64,000 nucleotides of DNA from Candidatus Xiphinematobacter sp. (GTDB lineage Bacteria > Verrucomicrobiota > Verrucomicrobiia > Chthoniobacterales > Xiphinematobacteraceae): the NCBI GenBank assembly GCA_016766635.1, contig CP068473.1, positions 802,673 to 866,672 of the forward strand. The letters run 5' to 3'. Below, in pieces: positions 28,266 through 38,080 of the stretch. Within the stretch, counting starts at the first letter, position 1. Each line of letters opens with the position of its first letter. The notes beneath the pieces are model-generated. The model did not search any database. It was given only the letters and a program-made list of their open reading frames with translations, and was not told the DNA's origin. Both the position numbers and the translations under genes were made by a program.

Positions 28266-28829
28266 CTAACTAGAAGAACGACCCAGATAGGCACCCGTAC
28301 GGGTATCGACCTTTACTGCTTGTCCCTCCCTAATAAAAAGAGGCACGTGGACCACCTTTCCAGTCTCTAAGGTGACAGGTTTCAGCACATTGCTAACCGA
28401 ATCCCCACGAACCCCCTCCGGGGATTCTATGACTTTTAGACTAACCGAAGAAGGTAATTCGATTTGAACCGGCCTATCTCCTATTTTTAGGATAGTTACT
28501 GAGAGGTTTTCTGTAAGATACTCTTTGATGGAAACTACCAGATCCTCCTGTAGGCTGATTGTCTCGTAGGTTTTGGGCTCCATGAAGTGGTATCCATGGC
28601 GGTCAGCATAGCTGAACTCAAGAGTCTGTCGCGTTATCTCTACAAGCTCTACTTTTTCAGTAGAGGAGAACCTTACCTCAGCTGACCTCCCAGTGCTGAT
28701 GTAGCGGATTAGCACCTGAACAAAGGCCCTCAGATTACCTGGAGTCCGGTGTTGTACCTCCAGTACAATAGCTGGATGTTTATTGTAACGAACAGCCATG
28801 CCCTTACGTAGGTCATTCGCGAGAGCCAT
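28266..28829 (-). CDS. efp: Translation elongation factor P
   Basis: EF-P relieves ribosome stalling at polyproline runs. The 187-residue length and three-domain pattern fit, including the C-terminal signature region GDSVSNVLKPVTLETG, AVKVDTRTGAYLGR. The tip loop of domain I reads HRTPGNLRAF; by alignment with E. coli (VKPGKGQAF) the modified Lys34 position is Asn32 here, so lysylation by EpmA is not possible. A flanking Arg occurs. How the loop works here is open. Confidence 0.94.
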   Translation of the reverse strand: MALANDLRKGMAVRYNKHPAIVLEVQHRTPGNLRAFVQVLIRYISTGRSAEVRFSSTEKVELVEITRQTLEFSYADRHGYHFMEPKTYETISLQEDLVVSIKEYLTENLSVTILKIGDRPVQIELPSSVSLKVIESPEGVRGDSVSNVLKPVTLETGKVVHVPLFIREGQAVKVDTRTGAYLGRSSS

Positions 28830-28871
28830 TAGTGTGGGATCAATAGATCTTTGCTAGGTATTCAAAAGCGC

Positions 28872-29843
28872 CTAAGCCAGCTTTAGGCGTGTTAAGTCTT
28901 GTGAGTCAACCAGTCCTATGGGTCGGTTGGAGGTGTCTACAACCACCAGGTCATCGATCCGATGTTTCCGAAGAATACGGAGAACCTCAGCAGCAGGTTG
29001 GCTATCAATAACCGTTACTGGGTAACGTGTAACAAATTTTTCGACCATCTGACCCCCAATATCAGGAGAACTAGGGAAATGTCTGGCAAAATCACCTTGG
29101 GTAAAAATGCCGGATAGATAGCCAGAAGAATCTACCACTGTAACGCACCCACACCGTTTGTGCGTCATCTTTTGAACAGCCTCCAGGACGGTAGCTGAGG
29201 GTAAGACAAGAGCCATTTCTTCACGCGTGCGCATGACATCTCTCACCTTTAGCAAAAGAGAACGCCCCAGGCGGCCGCCCGGGTGAAACTTGGCAAAGTC
29301 TTCTGCGCTGAAACAGTTTGTTTCCAGAAGCACCATTGCCAGCGCATCTCCAATTACCAACATTGCCGTCGTACTGGAGGTGGGAGAAAGAGAGAGCGGA
29401 CAAGCCTCCCGTGAAACAGCCACGTCTAATACGATGTCACTGGCCCTGGCCAGACTAGAATTGATGCTACCAGTCATTGCAATCATTTTGACATCAAAAC
29501 GGATGAGAGCTGGAAGGATACCTACTATCTCTTCCGTTTCACCACTATAGCTTAAGAAAAGGACTACATCCCCGCCGGCGACAATGCCAAGGTCACCATG
29601 TAGCGCATTTAGAGAACTTAAAACAACAGCTGCACTCCCTGTACTAGTAAGGGTGGCTGCAATCTTTTTTCCAATATGACCTGACTTCCCTACACCAACT
29701 ACAACGATCTTCCCCCTTTTTTGAAGGGTAGCCTTAATCAAATTTACTGCATCCAAGAAACTAGTACCTAAACGCTGCCCAACGCGACACACCTCCTCCA
29801 TCTCAATGGAGACAACGCGCCTGGCCCGTTCTAAGTAATCCAT
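28872..29843 (-). CDS. kdsD: Arabinose-5-phosphate isomerase (KpsF/GutQ family)
   Basis: Interconverts ribulose-5-phosphate and arabinose-5-phosphate, the first step to Kdo. The 323-residue protein has an N-terminal SIS domain (VGVGKSGHIGKKIAATL, SYSGETEE) and two C-terminal CBS domains (about residues 200-320) ending in GLVDSQDLTRLKLA. The start is ATG. It follows lpxA by 108 bp on the same strand, within a block of lipid A/Kdo genes. Confidence 0.93.
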   Translation of the reverse strand: MDYLERARRVVSIEMEEVCRVGQRLGTSFLDAVNLIKATLQKRGKIVVVGVGKSGHIGKKIAATLTSTGSAAVVLSSLNALHGDLGIVAGGDVVLFLSYSGETEEIVGILPALIRFDVKMIAMTGSINSSLARASDIVLDVAVSREACPLSLSPTSSTTAMLVIGDALAMVLLETNCFSAEDFAKFHPGGRLGRSLLLKVRDVMRTREEMALVLPSATVLEAVQKMTHKRCGCVTVVDSSGYLSGIFTQGDFARHFPSSPDIGGQMVEKFVTRYPVTVIDSQPAAEVLRILRKHRIDDLVVVDTSNRPIGLVDSQDLTRLKLA

Positions 29844-29951
29844 TCCGGATTTTTTTAACCTGGATCAAGAGGAAACAACAACCCTCCTCCCCCTCCTACA
29901 GAAGGGGAGTATACCACACGCTGTCGGATAGCGTCAAAAGAGAAACACACA

Positions 29952-30725
29952 CTACCGTATGATGCCTCGATGGCTAGAGGTAATAAAAGAAATAAGAGTA
30001 TTAATATTGCTACTAGAGCCCATCTCCTGTCGGATCCTTTTTAGAGCCTGTTGCACGTTGAGATTAGAACGATAGAGGATGCGAAAAGCTCCTTTCAATG
30101 TTAGAAGTTCACCTTCCCCGAATCCAAAACGTTTCAGCCCTACAACATTAATTCCGTGGATCTCCGCTGGGTTTCCGTCTGCAATCATAAAAGGAGGGAC
30201 ATCTTGTACAATTTTGGAACACCCTCCCACAATAGCGTGTTGACCGATTCGACAAAATTGGTGCGCTGCGGTCAGGCCGCCAATAACTGCATGGTCTTCC
30301 ACACAAACATGTCCGGCAAGTGTAGCACCGTTTGAAAAAACAATATGATTGCCAACTTCGCAGTCATGGGCTACGTGGCTGTATGCTAGAAAGTTACTGT
30401 AATTCCCAATTACAGTCTTTGATTTTTGGGTAGTCCCCCGATTAATGGTGACACCCTCTCGAAAAGTATTACTCTTTCCAATTTCCAGGTGAGTGGGCTC
30501 ACCTTCATATTTAAGATCTTGCGTGCGCTGACCGATAGAACAAAAAGGATAGAAGGTGTTCTTCACCCCTATCGTACAGGGACCATGAAGAACCACATGA
30601 CTGTGAAGTACACAGCTTTTTCCAAGAAAAACTTTAGGACCCACGTTGCAGTAGGGACCAATACAGCACCCTTCTTCCAGGATGGCCGTGGAATCCACAA
30701 TGGCGGTATGGTGGATCCTTGTCAT
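29952..30725 (-). CDS. lpxA: UDP-N-acetylglucosamine acyltransferase LpxA
   Basis: Catalyses the first step of lipid A synthesis, adding a 3-hydroxyacyl chain to UDP-GlcNAc. The 257-residue protein starts with hexapeptide repeats (IHHTAIVDSTAILEEGCCIG) forming a left-handed beta helix. The catalytic His lies in YSHVAHDCEVG, and GGLTAAHQFCRIG is conserved. The ATG overlaps the end of lpxC/fabZ by four bases, so the two are coupled, as is usual for fabZ-lpxA. Confidence 0.96.
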   Translation of the reverse strand: MTRIHHTAIVDSTAILEEGCCIGPYCNVGPKVFLGKSCVLHSHVVLHGPCTIGVKNTFYPFCSIGQRTQDLKYEGEPTHLEIGKSNTFREGVTINRGTTQKSKTVIGNYSNFLAYSHVAHDCEVGNHIVFSNGATLAGHVCVEDHAVIGGLTAAHQFCRIGQHAIVGGCSKIVQDVPPFMIADGNPAEIHGINVVGLKRFGFGEGELLTLKGAFRILYRSNLNVQQALKRIRQEMGSSSNINTLISFITSSHRGIIR

Positions 30726-32032
30726 GATGAAACGAGACCGAATAGTAAACTAGCTTCGGAAACTACTGTATTATTGACGAGACATTTACAGCATGCCCTG
30801 CCCAAACGCTTGGTGGCATGAACCATCTTTGCGTGGATGAAGAGGGTGTCTCCTGGTACCACTGGTCTGCGAAATTTAACGTCATCAGCGCTCATGAAGT
30901 ACCCAATTTTTCCTGAGTTCTCTGTTTTTCGCATCATTAAAATACTCGCTACTTGGGCCATAGCTTCCAATTGAAGGACACCCGGCATGACCGGATGTCC
31001 TGGAAAATGCCCCTGAAAATATGGTTCGTTGATGGTAACGGATTTAACTCCGACAGCTGTCATGTCATCCCGGAGCTCTATAACACGATCGACCATTAAA
31101 AATGGATACCGATGAGGCAGCGTTCTCATCACTTCATGAACGTCCAGCACTGGTGATCTGGAAATGGTTGGAACTGGAGTTGTAGCTAGTAGTTGTGTGT
31201 ACCGTTTGGCAAGTAGCTTGGCTAGCTCCGTATTGGGCCCATGTCCTGGTCGGACAGCGATCACATGAGCACAAAGTCGGCGTCCCATTAAGGCAAGATC
31301 ACCGACAATATCCAGGATCTTGTGCCGCACAAATTCATCTGGAAAACGAAGCGGCTCTCTACTAAGAACAGAATCCCCACGAGCCACTATCGCGTTTTCC
31401 AGACTTCCTCCCTTTATCAGTCCATCCTGCATCAGCATTCTTACATCCTCATAGAAGACGAATGTGCGTGCTGGGGCGATTTCTTTCTCATATATCTCCG
31501 GAGTAATAATGGAAGAAAGAAATTGAGTAAACTGCCCCTTAGGGCCTACCTGTGTACAAGAAATCCGAAACTTATTGTCAGGTACAACAGTTAACAAAGA
31601 GCCCTCTCGGCTTTCTAGATGGATAGGCTCTAGGACCTCAAACTGAGAGAGTGCCGCCTCCTGCTCAATGATGCCTGCTGCACGAATAAGCCGCACAAAG
31701 GGTTGAGCACTACCATCCCCAATGGGGGGTTCATTAGCATCCATTTCTACAAGTGCATTGTCAACTCCCATACCGGAGAGTGCAGAAAGGATGTGCTCAA
31801 CAGTATGAACCTGGACATTTCCATTAACGATGGTGGTAGCACGCTCGACAGTTTTCACATTTTCAGCCTTTGCCTCTACGATGGGTTGGTTGGGTAAGTC
31901 CTTGCGTTGAAATTTTACCCCATAGCCTGGATTGGCAGGATGAATGGTGAGGTGAACATTTTCCCCGGTGTGGAGGGAAATACCAGTTAGAGTGGCTGAT
32001 TGTGCAAACGTCCGTTGTTTTTCCACGCTCAA
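30722..32032 (-). CDS. lpxC/fabZ: Bifunctional LpxC deacetylase / FabZ dehydratase fusion
   Basis: A 436-residue fusion. Residues 1 to about 285 are the zinc-dependent UDP-3-O-acyl-GlcNAc deacetylase LpxC: VHTVEHILSAL (zinc His), FVRHKILDIVGDLALMG (His and Asp ligands) and the active-site His in RPGHGPN. From about residue 290 it is FabZ, the beta-hydroxyacyl-ACP dehydratase: LPHRYPFLMVDRV and GHFPGHPVMPGVLQLEAMAQ. Such fusions are known in Bacteroidetes and PVC bacteria. The start is TTG at 32032 or GTG at 32026. It combines the committed lipid A step with supply of acyl chains. Confidence 0.95.
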   Translation of the reverse strand: MSVEKQRTFAQSATLTGISLHTGENVHLTIHPANPGYGVKFQRKDLPNQPIVEAKAENVKTVERATTIVNGNVQVHTVEHILSALSGMGVDNALVEMDANEPPIGDGSAQPFVRLIRAAGIIEQEAALSQFEVLEPIHLESREGSLLTVVPDNKFRISCTQVGPKGQFTQFLSSIITPEIYEKEIAPARTFVFYEDVRMLMQDGLIKGGSLENAIVARGDSVLSREPLRFPDEFVRHKILDIVGDLALMGRRLCAHVIAVRPGHGPNTELAKLLAKRYTQLLATTPVPTISRSPVLDVHEVMRTLPHRYPFLMVDRVIELRDDMTAVGVKSVTINEPYFQGHFPGHPVMPGVLQLEAMAQVASILMMRKTENSGKIGYFMSADDVKFRRPVVPGDTLFIHAKMVHATKRLGRACCKCLVNNTVVSEASLLFGLVSS

Positions 32033-32631
32033 AAGAGTGCATTTGATACAGGAACAGCTTCCTAGCAGGAAAGGTGAGATGGGTCTACGCTCAATCTAGA
32101 GGGCAGGCCAGATTTGTTTTTTTGCAGATCGCTTATCCTTCTTATGTAAGCATGTAAGATGCGAGGGTTGCTAGGCTGACAGGCCACCTGGGTGTTAGGG
32201 TATATAGCCCTTGATCCTGTATGATCATGCCAATTTTTTCCTTTAGGCAATTCCTCTCAGGAGGGGTACGCCCTAACGGGCAGATGTCACGAAGTCCTTT
32301 TGCAAAAAAGTTGGCTTCCAGTTGGGGATTGGTCACAGACGATCTCGCGCGATGGCGCCACAAGAAAACGAACTGACGTTACAGGAAGAAATATACTTAT
32401 CACAGTGCAGGTGAAGTACGTTGTGCGGGGCCACTGTTCAGTCACCTGAAACTGATTTTGATGTCAATTTACCCAGGATGGCCTTAGTCTCGCCGACAAT
32501 CCACCATGCCCGGGGAGGATAAGCATGGAGTGCAAATCAAGAAGAAATGATAGACGAGGTGCAAGCTAGGACATACTCTCCCCCTTGGGAATGATGTATA
32601 AGGAATGGGACGCTTACTTTACAGAAAGGGT
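32033..32631. other. Intergenic region between divergent lpxC/fabZ and hisF
   Basis: These 599 bp have no recognisable gene. Short minus-strand frames at 32062-32363 show no domain. The region should carry promoters for the lipid A block and for hisF. Confidence 0.4.
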
Positions 32632-33408
32632 ATGCTCGCAAAGCGCATTATTCCCTGCCTTGACGTCAACAAGGGTCGTGTGGTCAAGGGAAGGTGTTTT
32701 TCGGCGTTGAGAGATGCTGGCCATCCCGTTGAATGCGCTAAAGCATACGATGCGCAGGGGGCGGATGAGCTGGCTTTTCTGGACATTACTGCCTCTCGCG
32801 AGGGAAGGCCAGCCCTCCTCTCCTTAATAGAGGATGTGGCTGAGGTATGTTTTGTTCCCCTCACAGTAGGTGGTGGAATCCGGAGTATAGACGATGTGCG
32901 AGCTGTGCTCTCATCAGGAGCTGATAAGGTTAGTATAAACACCTCAGCCGTTCAAACTCCCTATTTGATCAGAGATGGCGCAGAGAGCTTTGGTTCGCAG
33001 TGTGTGGTGGTGGCGATTGATGCCCGGCATGAGCCAGGATTCGGTTGGCGCGTTTATTCCCATGGAGGGAGCAAGCCTACACCGTTGGAGGCAGTCACGT
33101 GGGCCTGTCGTGTGGCAGATCTGGGGGCAGGCGAGATTCTCTTAACCAGCATGGATGCAGACGGGACCTGCAGTGGCTATGACTGCAGGCTTAGCAAGGA
33201 GGTGAGCCAATCCGTTGGGATTCCGGTAATTGCTAGTGGGGGCGCTGGGGAACTGGCCCATCTGGCCCAGGTTCTGACAGAGGGTGGTGCCGACGCCGTC
33301 CTGGCTGCTAGCATCTTTCACTTTGGAAAATACACCCTCCAAACTGTCAAGGAGTTCCTTCTTTCCAAGGGGATCACGGTGCGGCCGCCCCGCATAGCAG
33401 CCAAATAA
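32632..33408 (+). CDS. hisF: Imidazole glycerol phosphate synthase cyclase subunit HisF
   Basis: HisF joins PRFAR with ammonia (from HisH) to give imidazole-glycerol phosphate and AICAR in histidine synthesis. The 258-residue (beta/alpha)8 barrel begins [18 protein letters not shown], has [40 protein letters not shown] and VIASGGAG. Catalytic Asp residues sit in CLDV and SMDADG. I chose the ATG at 32632; the frame extends to 32605. No other his gene is nearby. Confidence 0.96.
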   Translation: MLAKRIIPCLDVNKGRVVKGRCFSALRDAGHPVECAKAYDAQGADELAFLDITASREGRPALLSLIEDVAEVCFVPLTVGGGIRSIDDVRAVLSSGADKVSINTSAVQTPYLIRDGAESFGSQCVVVAIDARHEPGFGWRVYSHGGSKPTPLEAVTWACRVADLGAGEILLTSMDADGTCSGYDCRLSKEVSQSVGIPVIASGGAGELAHLAQVLTEGGADAVLAASIFHFGKYTLQTVKEFLLSKGITVRPPRIAAK

Positions 33409-33443
33409 CCGTCCACCGCCCCGTTATAGTGAGTCGCTCCAAT

Positions 33444-34430
33444 TCAACTCTTCAATAGCTCAGCAACGACCGCACGTTCCTCCGTGAGCTCGCTTATACT
33501 AGTTGCTATTTTCGACCGGCCAAACGGGTCTATCTGGAGACCCTGGACAATTTCCACGCAGCCTCCTCTGGAACGGACAGGAAAGGAAGCAACGAGGCCC
33601 TTCTCTATACCGTAACTTCCGTCCGAAGATAAAGATACGCTATGCCAGTCTCCGGGACTCGTTGGCTCAGCGATGCTACGAATGGTTTCCACAATCGCGT
33701 GTGCAGCAGATTGCGCCGAAGAAAGCCCCGTGGCATGAATAATGGTGCTACCTCGCTGCTGAACACTTTGAATAAAATCACCCCTTAGCCATTCCATATC
33801 CGGAATGACTTCGCAAACTAAACAACCCCCAATGCGAGCATTCAGGAAGTCTGGATATAATGTGCTGGAATGGTTGCCCCAGACGGCGACATTGGTAACC
33901 TCTCGCCAATGTTGACCAGCCTTTTCTGCAAGTTGAGCCTTAGCACGGTTTTCATCGAGTCGACTCATCGCAAACCACCGATTATTAGGAATATCTCGCG
34001 CGCTACTCATAGCAATTAGGCAATTCGTATTACACGGATTACCAATTACTAGTACTCGGACATCGGCTGCGGCATTCCTTTGAATAGCGTGTCCCTGCTT
34101 CACGAAGATCTTCCCATTGGTGCTCAATAGATCCTTGCGTTCCATGCCAACTTTTCTTGGCATACTTCCCACAAGTAACGCCCAATTTACATCTCGGAAA
34201 CCCTCGTCCAAGTCATCAGTAGCTATAACACTCTCCAGAAGGGGAAAAGCACAATCGAGCAGTTCCATAAGGATGCCTTCCAGTGACTTGAGGGCAGATG
34301 GTACCTCAATGAGCCGTAGAATAATGGGCTGGCTAGGGCCGAAAAGACTTCCTGAAACGATTCTTGGGAGCAAGGAATAACCAACCCGGCCAGCGGCACC
34401 GGTGACAGCAACATGGATAGGCTTCTTCAA
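33444..34430 (-). CDS. mdh: Malate dehydrogenase (NAD-dependent)
   Basis: Interconverts malate and oxaloacetate in the TCA cycle. The 328-residue protein is of the cytosolic/group-2 type: VAVTGAAGRVGYSLL as NAD motif, VIGNPCNTNCLIA, the substrate-binding SRLDENRA and the catalytic His in VWGNHSSTLYPD. The start is TTG at 34430, preceded by a strong GGAGGAAA at suitable spacing. It converges with hisF over 35 bp. Confidence 0.95.
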   Translation of the reverse strand: MKKPIHVAVTGAAGRVGYSLLPRIVSGSLFGPSQPIILRLIEVPSALKSLEGILMELLDCAFPLLESVIATDDLDEGFRDVNWALLVGSMPRKVGMERKDLLSTNGKIFVKQGHAIQRNAAADVRVLVIGNPCNTNCLIAMSSARDIPNNRWFAMSRLDENRAKAQLAEKAGQHWREVTNVAVWGNHSSTLYPDFLNARIGGCLVCEVIPDMEWLRGDFIQSVQQRGSTIIHATGLSSAQSAAHAIVETIRSIAEPTSPGDWHSVSLSSDGSYGIEKGLVASFPVRSRGGCVEIVQGLQIDPFGRSKIATSISELTEERAVVAELLKS

Positions 34431-34994
34431 GGCAAGTTTCCTCCTCTTCCTTAGGTAATTATCAGAATGAACCCCCTCTCAGCAAGCTCAACACCCTCCC
34501 TGACCAAATGACTAAAATGACTAAATGACTAAAACACCAGATCCCCCTTCTTGCTTCAGGCCAACGACAGCTCCCGCGTAGGACGGACCCACAAGCCGCC
34601 AAGCTGGCTACTCACACCGGCTGCCAGCTTAGGCCTGGGCATCCAGTTTTTGTCAATAAAGAATTGGGTAAACTTTAGACACTTGCCAGAATTTAGGCTC
34701 TCGGAGATAGGGCTACTGAGCTGCGCCTGTCTATCATTCATTCTCGTCTGGGTTTGGAACTTTGAAAGAATGAACAAGGAGAACCAGGCAATTGGGAAAA
34801 AGGATGTGCCAATTAAGCCATCCAAGACCCACAACTCTCCTGCAAGGGATCCTTTGATCCTCTCCTTGTTTGCTACAAGATAAGAAGACAAGATATATGA
34901 GACGTGTTAGGGACGTGTGCTTGTAGGTCCTATTAGGACAGAAAACTCACGGGGGGATTGTACCAACTTGACTCTGCTGGTAGATATCTTGGCT
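34431..34994. other. Intergenic region between divergent mdh and the bifunctional nuclease gene
   Basis: These 564 bp contain a short tandem repeat (34506-34534). Two antisense frames of about 110 codons overlap at 34551-34891, each with one hydrophobic segment; neither has a recognisable domain or a convincing start, so neither is annotated. Promoters for both flanking genes are expected. Confidence 0.4.
34506..34534. repeat. Short tandem repeat, 8-9 bp unit, about three copies
   Basis: The unit AAATGACTA occurs twice in tandem and once shortened to AATGACTA. It lies about 75 bp upstream of the mdh start. Its copy number could vary by slippage. No function is evident. Confidence 0.6.
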
Positions 34995-35459
34995 ATGAGC
35001 AAGCTAGTGAAGGAGGTGAAAGTGCGTGGGGTAATTCCGGCTGATAGCAGCTGTGCAGTTTTCCTTGGCAATGAGGAAAAAACTTTTGTGATCTATGTGG
35101 ATGTCGGAGTGGGAAGTGCAATTAGCATGTTCCTTAGTAGCATCCAAAAAGATCGGCCGCATACACATGATCTTGTCGGACTCATGCTAACTGCTTTTAG
35201 TGCTCGCGTAGATCGGGTAATCATTAACCAACTTAAGGGAACCACCTATTATGGACGCTTGATCATTGCTGCTGAAAATGAGCTCCATCAGCGGAGGATC
35301 ATTGAGCTAGATGCGCGCCCTAGCGATTGCATTGCGATGGCTGCGCAGCAACGCGCACCGATCTATGTCAGTCAGGAAGTTTGGGATGAGGTTGAAGACA
35401 TGTCTGATGTTCTCCATGGCATAGAAGAGGAACGCCGTCGGGAGGGGGATCAGGGGTAA
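34995..35459 (+). CDS. Bifunctional nuclease family protein (DUF151)
   Basis: The 154-residue protein is of the DUF151/bifunctional nuclease family, with reported DNase and RNase activity in a plant homologue. It starts KLVKEVKVRGVIPADSS and has VFLGNEEKTFVIYVDVGVG, the central RPHTHDLVG motif, ELDARPSDCIAMA, and a C-terminal acidic helix. I chose the ATG at 34995; the frame extends to 34917 without family similarity. It stands alone between two long spacers. Confidence 0.82.
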   Translation: MSKLVKEVKVRGVIPADSSCAVFLGNEEKTFVIYVDVGVGSAISMFLSSIQKDRPHTHDLVGLMLTAFSARVDRVIINQLKGTTYYGRLIIAAENELHQRRIIELDARPSDCIAMAAQQRAPIYVSQEVWDEVEDMSDVLHGIEEERRREGDQG

Positions 35460-36717
35460 GGGTTCTAGAAGCCTCCCTTGCCATCGCACATGCGTTCCTA
35501 TTCTACTGACATAGGGTTTGTGACCCGTTACAGAGGCTTTCCAAGGAGAAAAAGCCCAAGACTTACAGCAGCAGGGCTAGCTATCGGCTCGAGGGGGAGA
35601 AGGTTCCGCACACCGCACATAATATAAACGGATAGACAGCCACCTACCTCGGAGTTCTGGGAAGCTTGGGGCCATAACACTTATGGAGGGAGATTTTTCG
35701 CCCTGCATTCTGTGCTGCGCTCTGCTACTATCCATCTGAATTCTTGGCGCAGCTGATTCCTGTGTTTAATCGGCCAAAGAAAAAAGGTCGGATGATAGCG
35801 ATGATAAAATAGAACTCGCCGACGTTAGCCGCCGCCATAAGTGTGCCCTCCAAAACGGACCTGAGCCTTGCAAACTACAGCTAACTGTAGCCTTCCTCCC
35901 TACTCTATTCTTGAGTCTTGTAGGAAGGATGAATAAGAGGGGTTTAGAAGAAGAGTTGTTACTAAGAGCTTTACTAAAGGGGACCAGTTAGTAGACAATT
36001 TTTCCGATAGTATTCGATTAGTTGCTATGGGACTAAGGGGGGGATCTAAGCTCTCCAGATCTCGCCTATAGCAAGTCTTTGGCAACAAGCAGGGTGCTGC
36101 TGCTCGTACTCGCGTCTTTTTCCGGTATTTGTATGCACTAGGAGATGTGAGGAGGGGGAGTGAAAATTAAGTTCACGATCAGTTTCCTAAAAAGGTAATC
36201 TGTTAATAATATCCAGCAGGGACGGTGTGCGGTTGTCCAAGCCCCTATGTCTTCTCACAACTCGGAGGCAACAAAGCAAAGCAAGAGTAACATAGGAACA
36301 GGATGAGGTGGAATCACAAGCATGCGTGTAGTCATTTTCCCCATTCCAGTAACTTGTGGGGAGAGATAAGGAAGAAAGTCGCGGCGCGACTTTGTCTTCG
36401 TCCAAGACACGAAGCATAGATATCTGCTGACGAGAGAGTCTCTCTGGTAGGAACTCTTGTTGAGCTGGCAGGCTCCAAATCGAAGTATGGTCCCCAAAAC
36501 CAGGCTAAAAAGCCCAGGGCCTTACGGCATCGCGTGATCCCCGCCTGACCAATAAATTCTCTTTGTCTAGGATAGAACTGCCTTATCTCAAGCTCTCTAC
36601 AAGAATCCACATCTGAATCCACATCTTGTACAGGAGGGTCTTATCCCATAGGGGTTGGATTCTTTCCTGACGGAGGACAAGCACCAAATAAGACTAAATG
36701 CAACGATTGAACAAATT
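35460..36717. other. Longest gene-free stretch of the window, before ilvE
   Basis: About 1.26 kb without an intact gene. Several overlapping minus-strand frames of 60-96 codons at about 36187-36622 look like broken pieces (for example TLALLCCLRVVRRHRGLDNR) but match nothing I know. No tRNA or terminator was recognised. Probably one or more decayed genes. Confidence 0.45.
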
Positions 36718-37587
36718 ATGAAGATCCACGTTGACGGTACCCTCTACGAAGAAGAGAATGCGAAAATCTCCGTGTTCGACCATGGCTTACTCTACGGAGA
36801 TGGAGTTTTTGAGGGAATTCGATTCTATAACGGCAGAGTGTTCCAATTAGAGGCCCACATAGACCGCCTCTTTGACTCTGCCCATTCCATTTGCCTAAAA
36901 CCCCCCATAACTAAGACGGGGATGCAACAAGCGCTGTTGGAGACCGTTCGGGCCAATCAGCTACAGAGCGGGTACATCCGACTACTTCTGACTAGGGGCA
37001 TCGGCAACCTGGGACTTAACCCGGAACATTGCCGTCTCCCAGCGGTGATCATTATTGCTGACTGCATTAATCTATATCCAGCGGAGATTTACAGGAGGGG
37101 ACTGAAGGTTATAACCTGCACAACTCGCAGGACGACCTCTACAGCGCTCAGCCCAATGGTTAAGTCTCTCAATTACCTCAACAATATTCTGGCCAAGATA
37201 GAGGCTTCCCAGGCTGGTGCTGAAGAAGGTCTTATGCTTAATGAGTGGGGGTACGTTGCGGAGTGTACGGCTGACAACATTTTCATCGTGAGAAAGCAGG
37301 GCATAGTTACCCCTCCGGTTACCGCTGGAGCGTTGGCAGGAATTACCCGTTCTGTCATCTTCGATCTAGCGTTAGATCTTGGAATTTCCCTAAAAGAAGC
37401 TGATATTACTCGCCATGAGGTTTTTGTGGCAGATGAGTGTTTTTTAACTGGAACCGCAGCGGAGATTATTCCAGTAGCAATGTTGGATGGCCGGAGAATA
37501 GGAGTGGAAGTACCTGGTCCCATAACGCAGCGTTTGAGCAGTGAATTCCATCAGTTGACACGAAGGGTAGGTACTGTGATTTACTGA
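36718..37587 (+). CDS. ilvE: Branched-chain amino acid aminotransferase (class IV)
   Basis: This PLP fold-type IV transaminase makes the last step of Leu, Ile and Val synthesis. The 289-residue protein begins MKIHVDGTLYEEENAKISVFDHG, with LLYGDGVFEGIRFY, the PLP lysine in SPMVKSLNYLNNILAK, and EGLMLNEWGYVAECTADNIF. D-amino-acid transaminase or aminodeoxychorismate lyase are related alternatives, but EGIR(F)Y and NYLNN favour IlvE. The ATG at 36718 is used; the frame extends to 36655. It sits 4 bp before mcsA. Confidence 0.88.
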   Translation: MKIHVDGTLYEEENAKISVFDHGLLYGDGVFEGIRFYNGRVFQLEAHIDRLFDSAHSICLKPPITKTGMQQALLETVRANQLQSGYIRLLLTRGIGNLGLNPEHCRLPAVIIIADCINLYPAEIYRRGLKVITCTTRRTTSTALSPMVKSLNYLNNILAKIEASQAGAEEGLMLNEWGYVAECTADNIFIVRKQGIVTPPVTAGALAGITRSVIFDLALDLGISLKEADITRHEVFVADECFLTGTAAEIIPVAMLDGRRIGVEVPGPITQRLSSEFHQLTRRVGTVIY

Positions 37588-37591
37588 CTGC

Positions 37592-38080
37592 ATGCGATGT
37601 GATGTTTGCCAGAGCAAGGAAGCAACAGTTTTTTTGACTCAAATCGTCGAGGGCAAGATGCAGAAGGTTAATCTCTGTGAAGCTTGTTCGAAGAACAAGG
37701 GAGTAAGTGATCCTGTAGGTTTTGAGTTGGCAGAGCTTTTAGTAGGATTAGGAACAGCCCCGAGTATAGATGTGCAGCCTCCCATACCAAAGTGCGTTGT
37801 CTGTGGATTTACGCAAACAGAATTCAAGAAAACCGGACGTTTGGGCTGTAGCAATTGCTATGATGCCTTTTCAAGGTTGCTTTTGGGCATGTTGAAAAAC
37901 ATGCATAAGGGCGTTCGACACAGCGGTAAAGTGCCTGCTCGATACCATAAGCTCCGCTCCTACCGGGAACGCTTGAAGACATTAAACGATACACTGCAAC
38001 GGGCCGTAGAGGCCGAGGAATATGAAAAAGCGGCAGCAATCCGGGATGAAATTCATCAGCTAGAGTCGGAACGTGCGTGA
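37592..38080 (+). CDS. mcsA: McsA-like zinc-finger/UVR-motif protein, activator of McsB
   Basis: McsA binds metal through paired CxxC motifs and activates the arginine kinase McsB in Bacillus. The 162-residue protein has four pairs: CDVC, CEAC, CVVC and CSNC. The C-terminal UVR motif (AVEAEEYEKAAAIRDEIHQL) matches those in UvrB, UvrC and ClpC. Its stop overlaps the mcsB start (TGATG), so the genes are coupled. No CtsR repressor gene precedes it; ilvE takes that place. Confidence 0.92.
   Translation: MRCDVCQSKEATVFLTQIVEGKMQKVNLCEACSKNKGVSDPVGFELAELLVGLGTAPSIDVQPPIPKCVVCGFTQTEFKKTGRLGCSNCYDAFSRLLLGMLKNMHKGVRHSGKVPARYHKLRSYRERLKTLNDTLQRAVEAEEYEKAAAIRDEIHQLESERA

Noticed and set aside
34551-34891. 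Two antisense frames of about 110 codons, each with one hydrophobic segment
   Set aside because: Neither has a domain or a convincing start; they mirror each other, which is typical of chance open frames.
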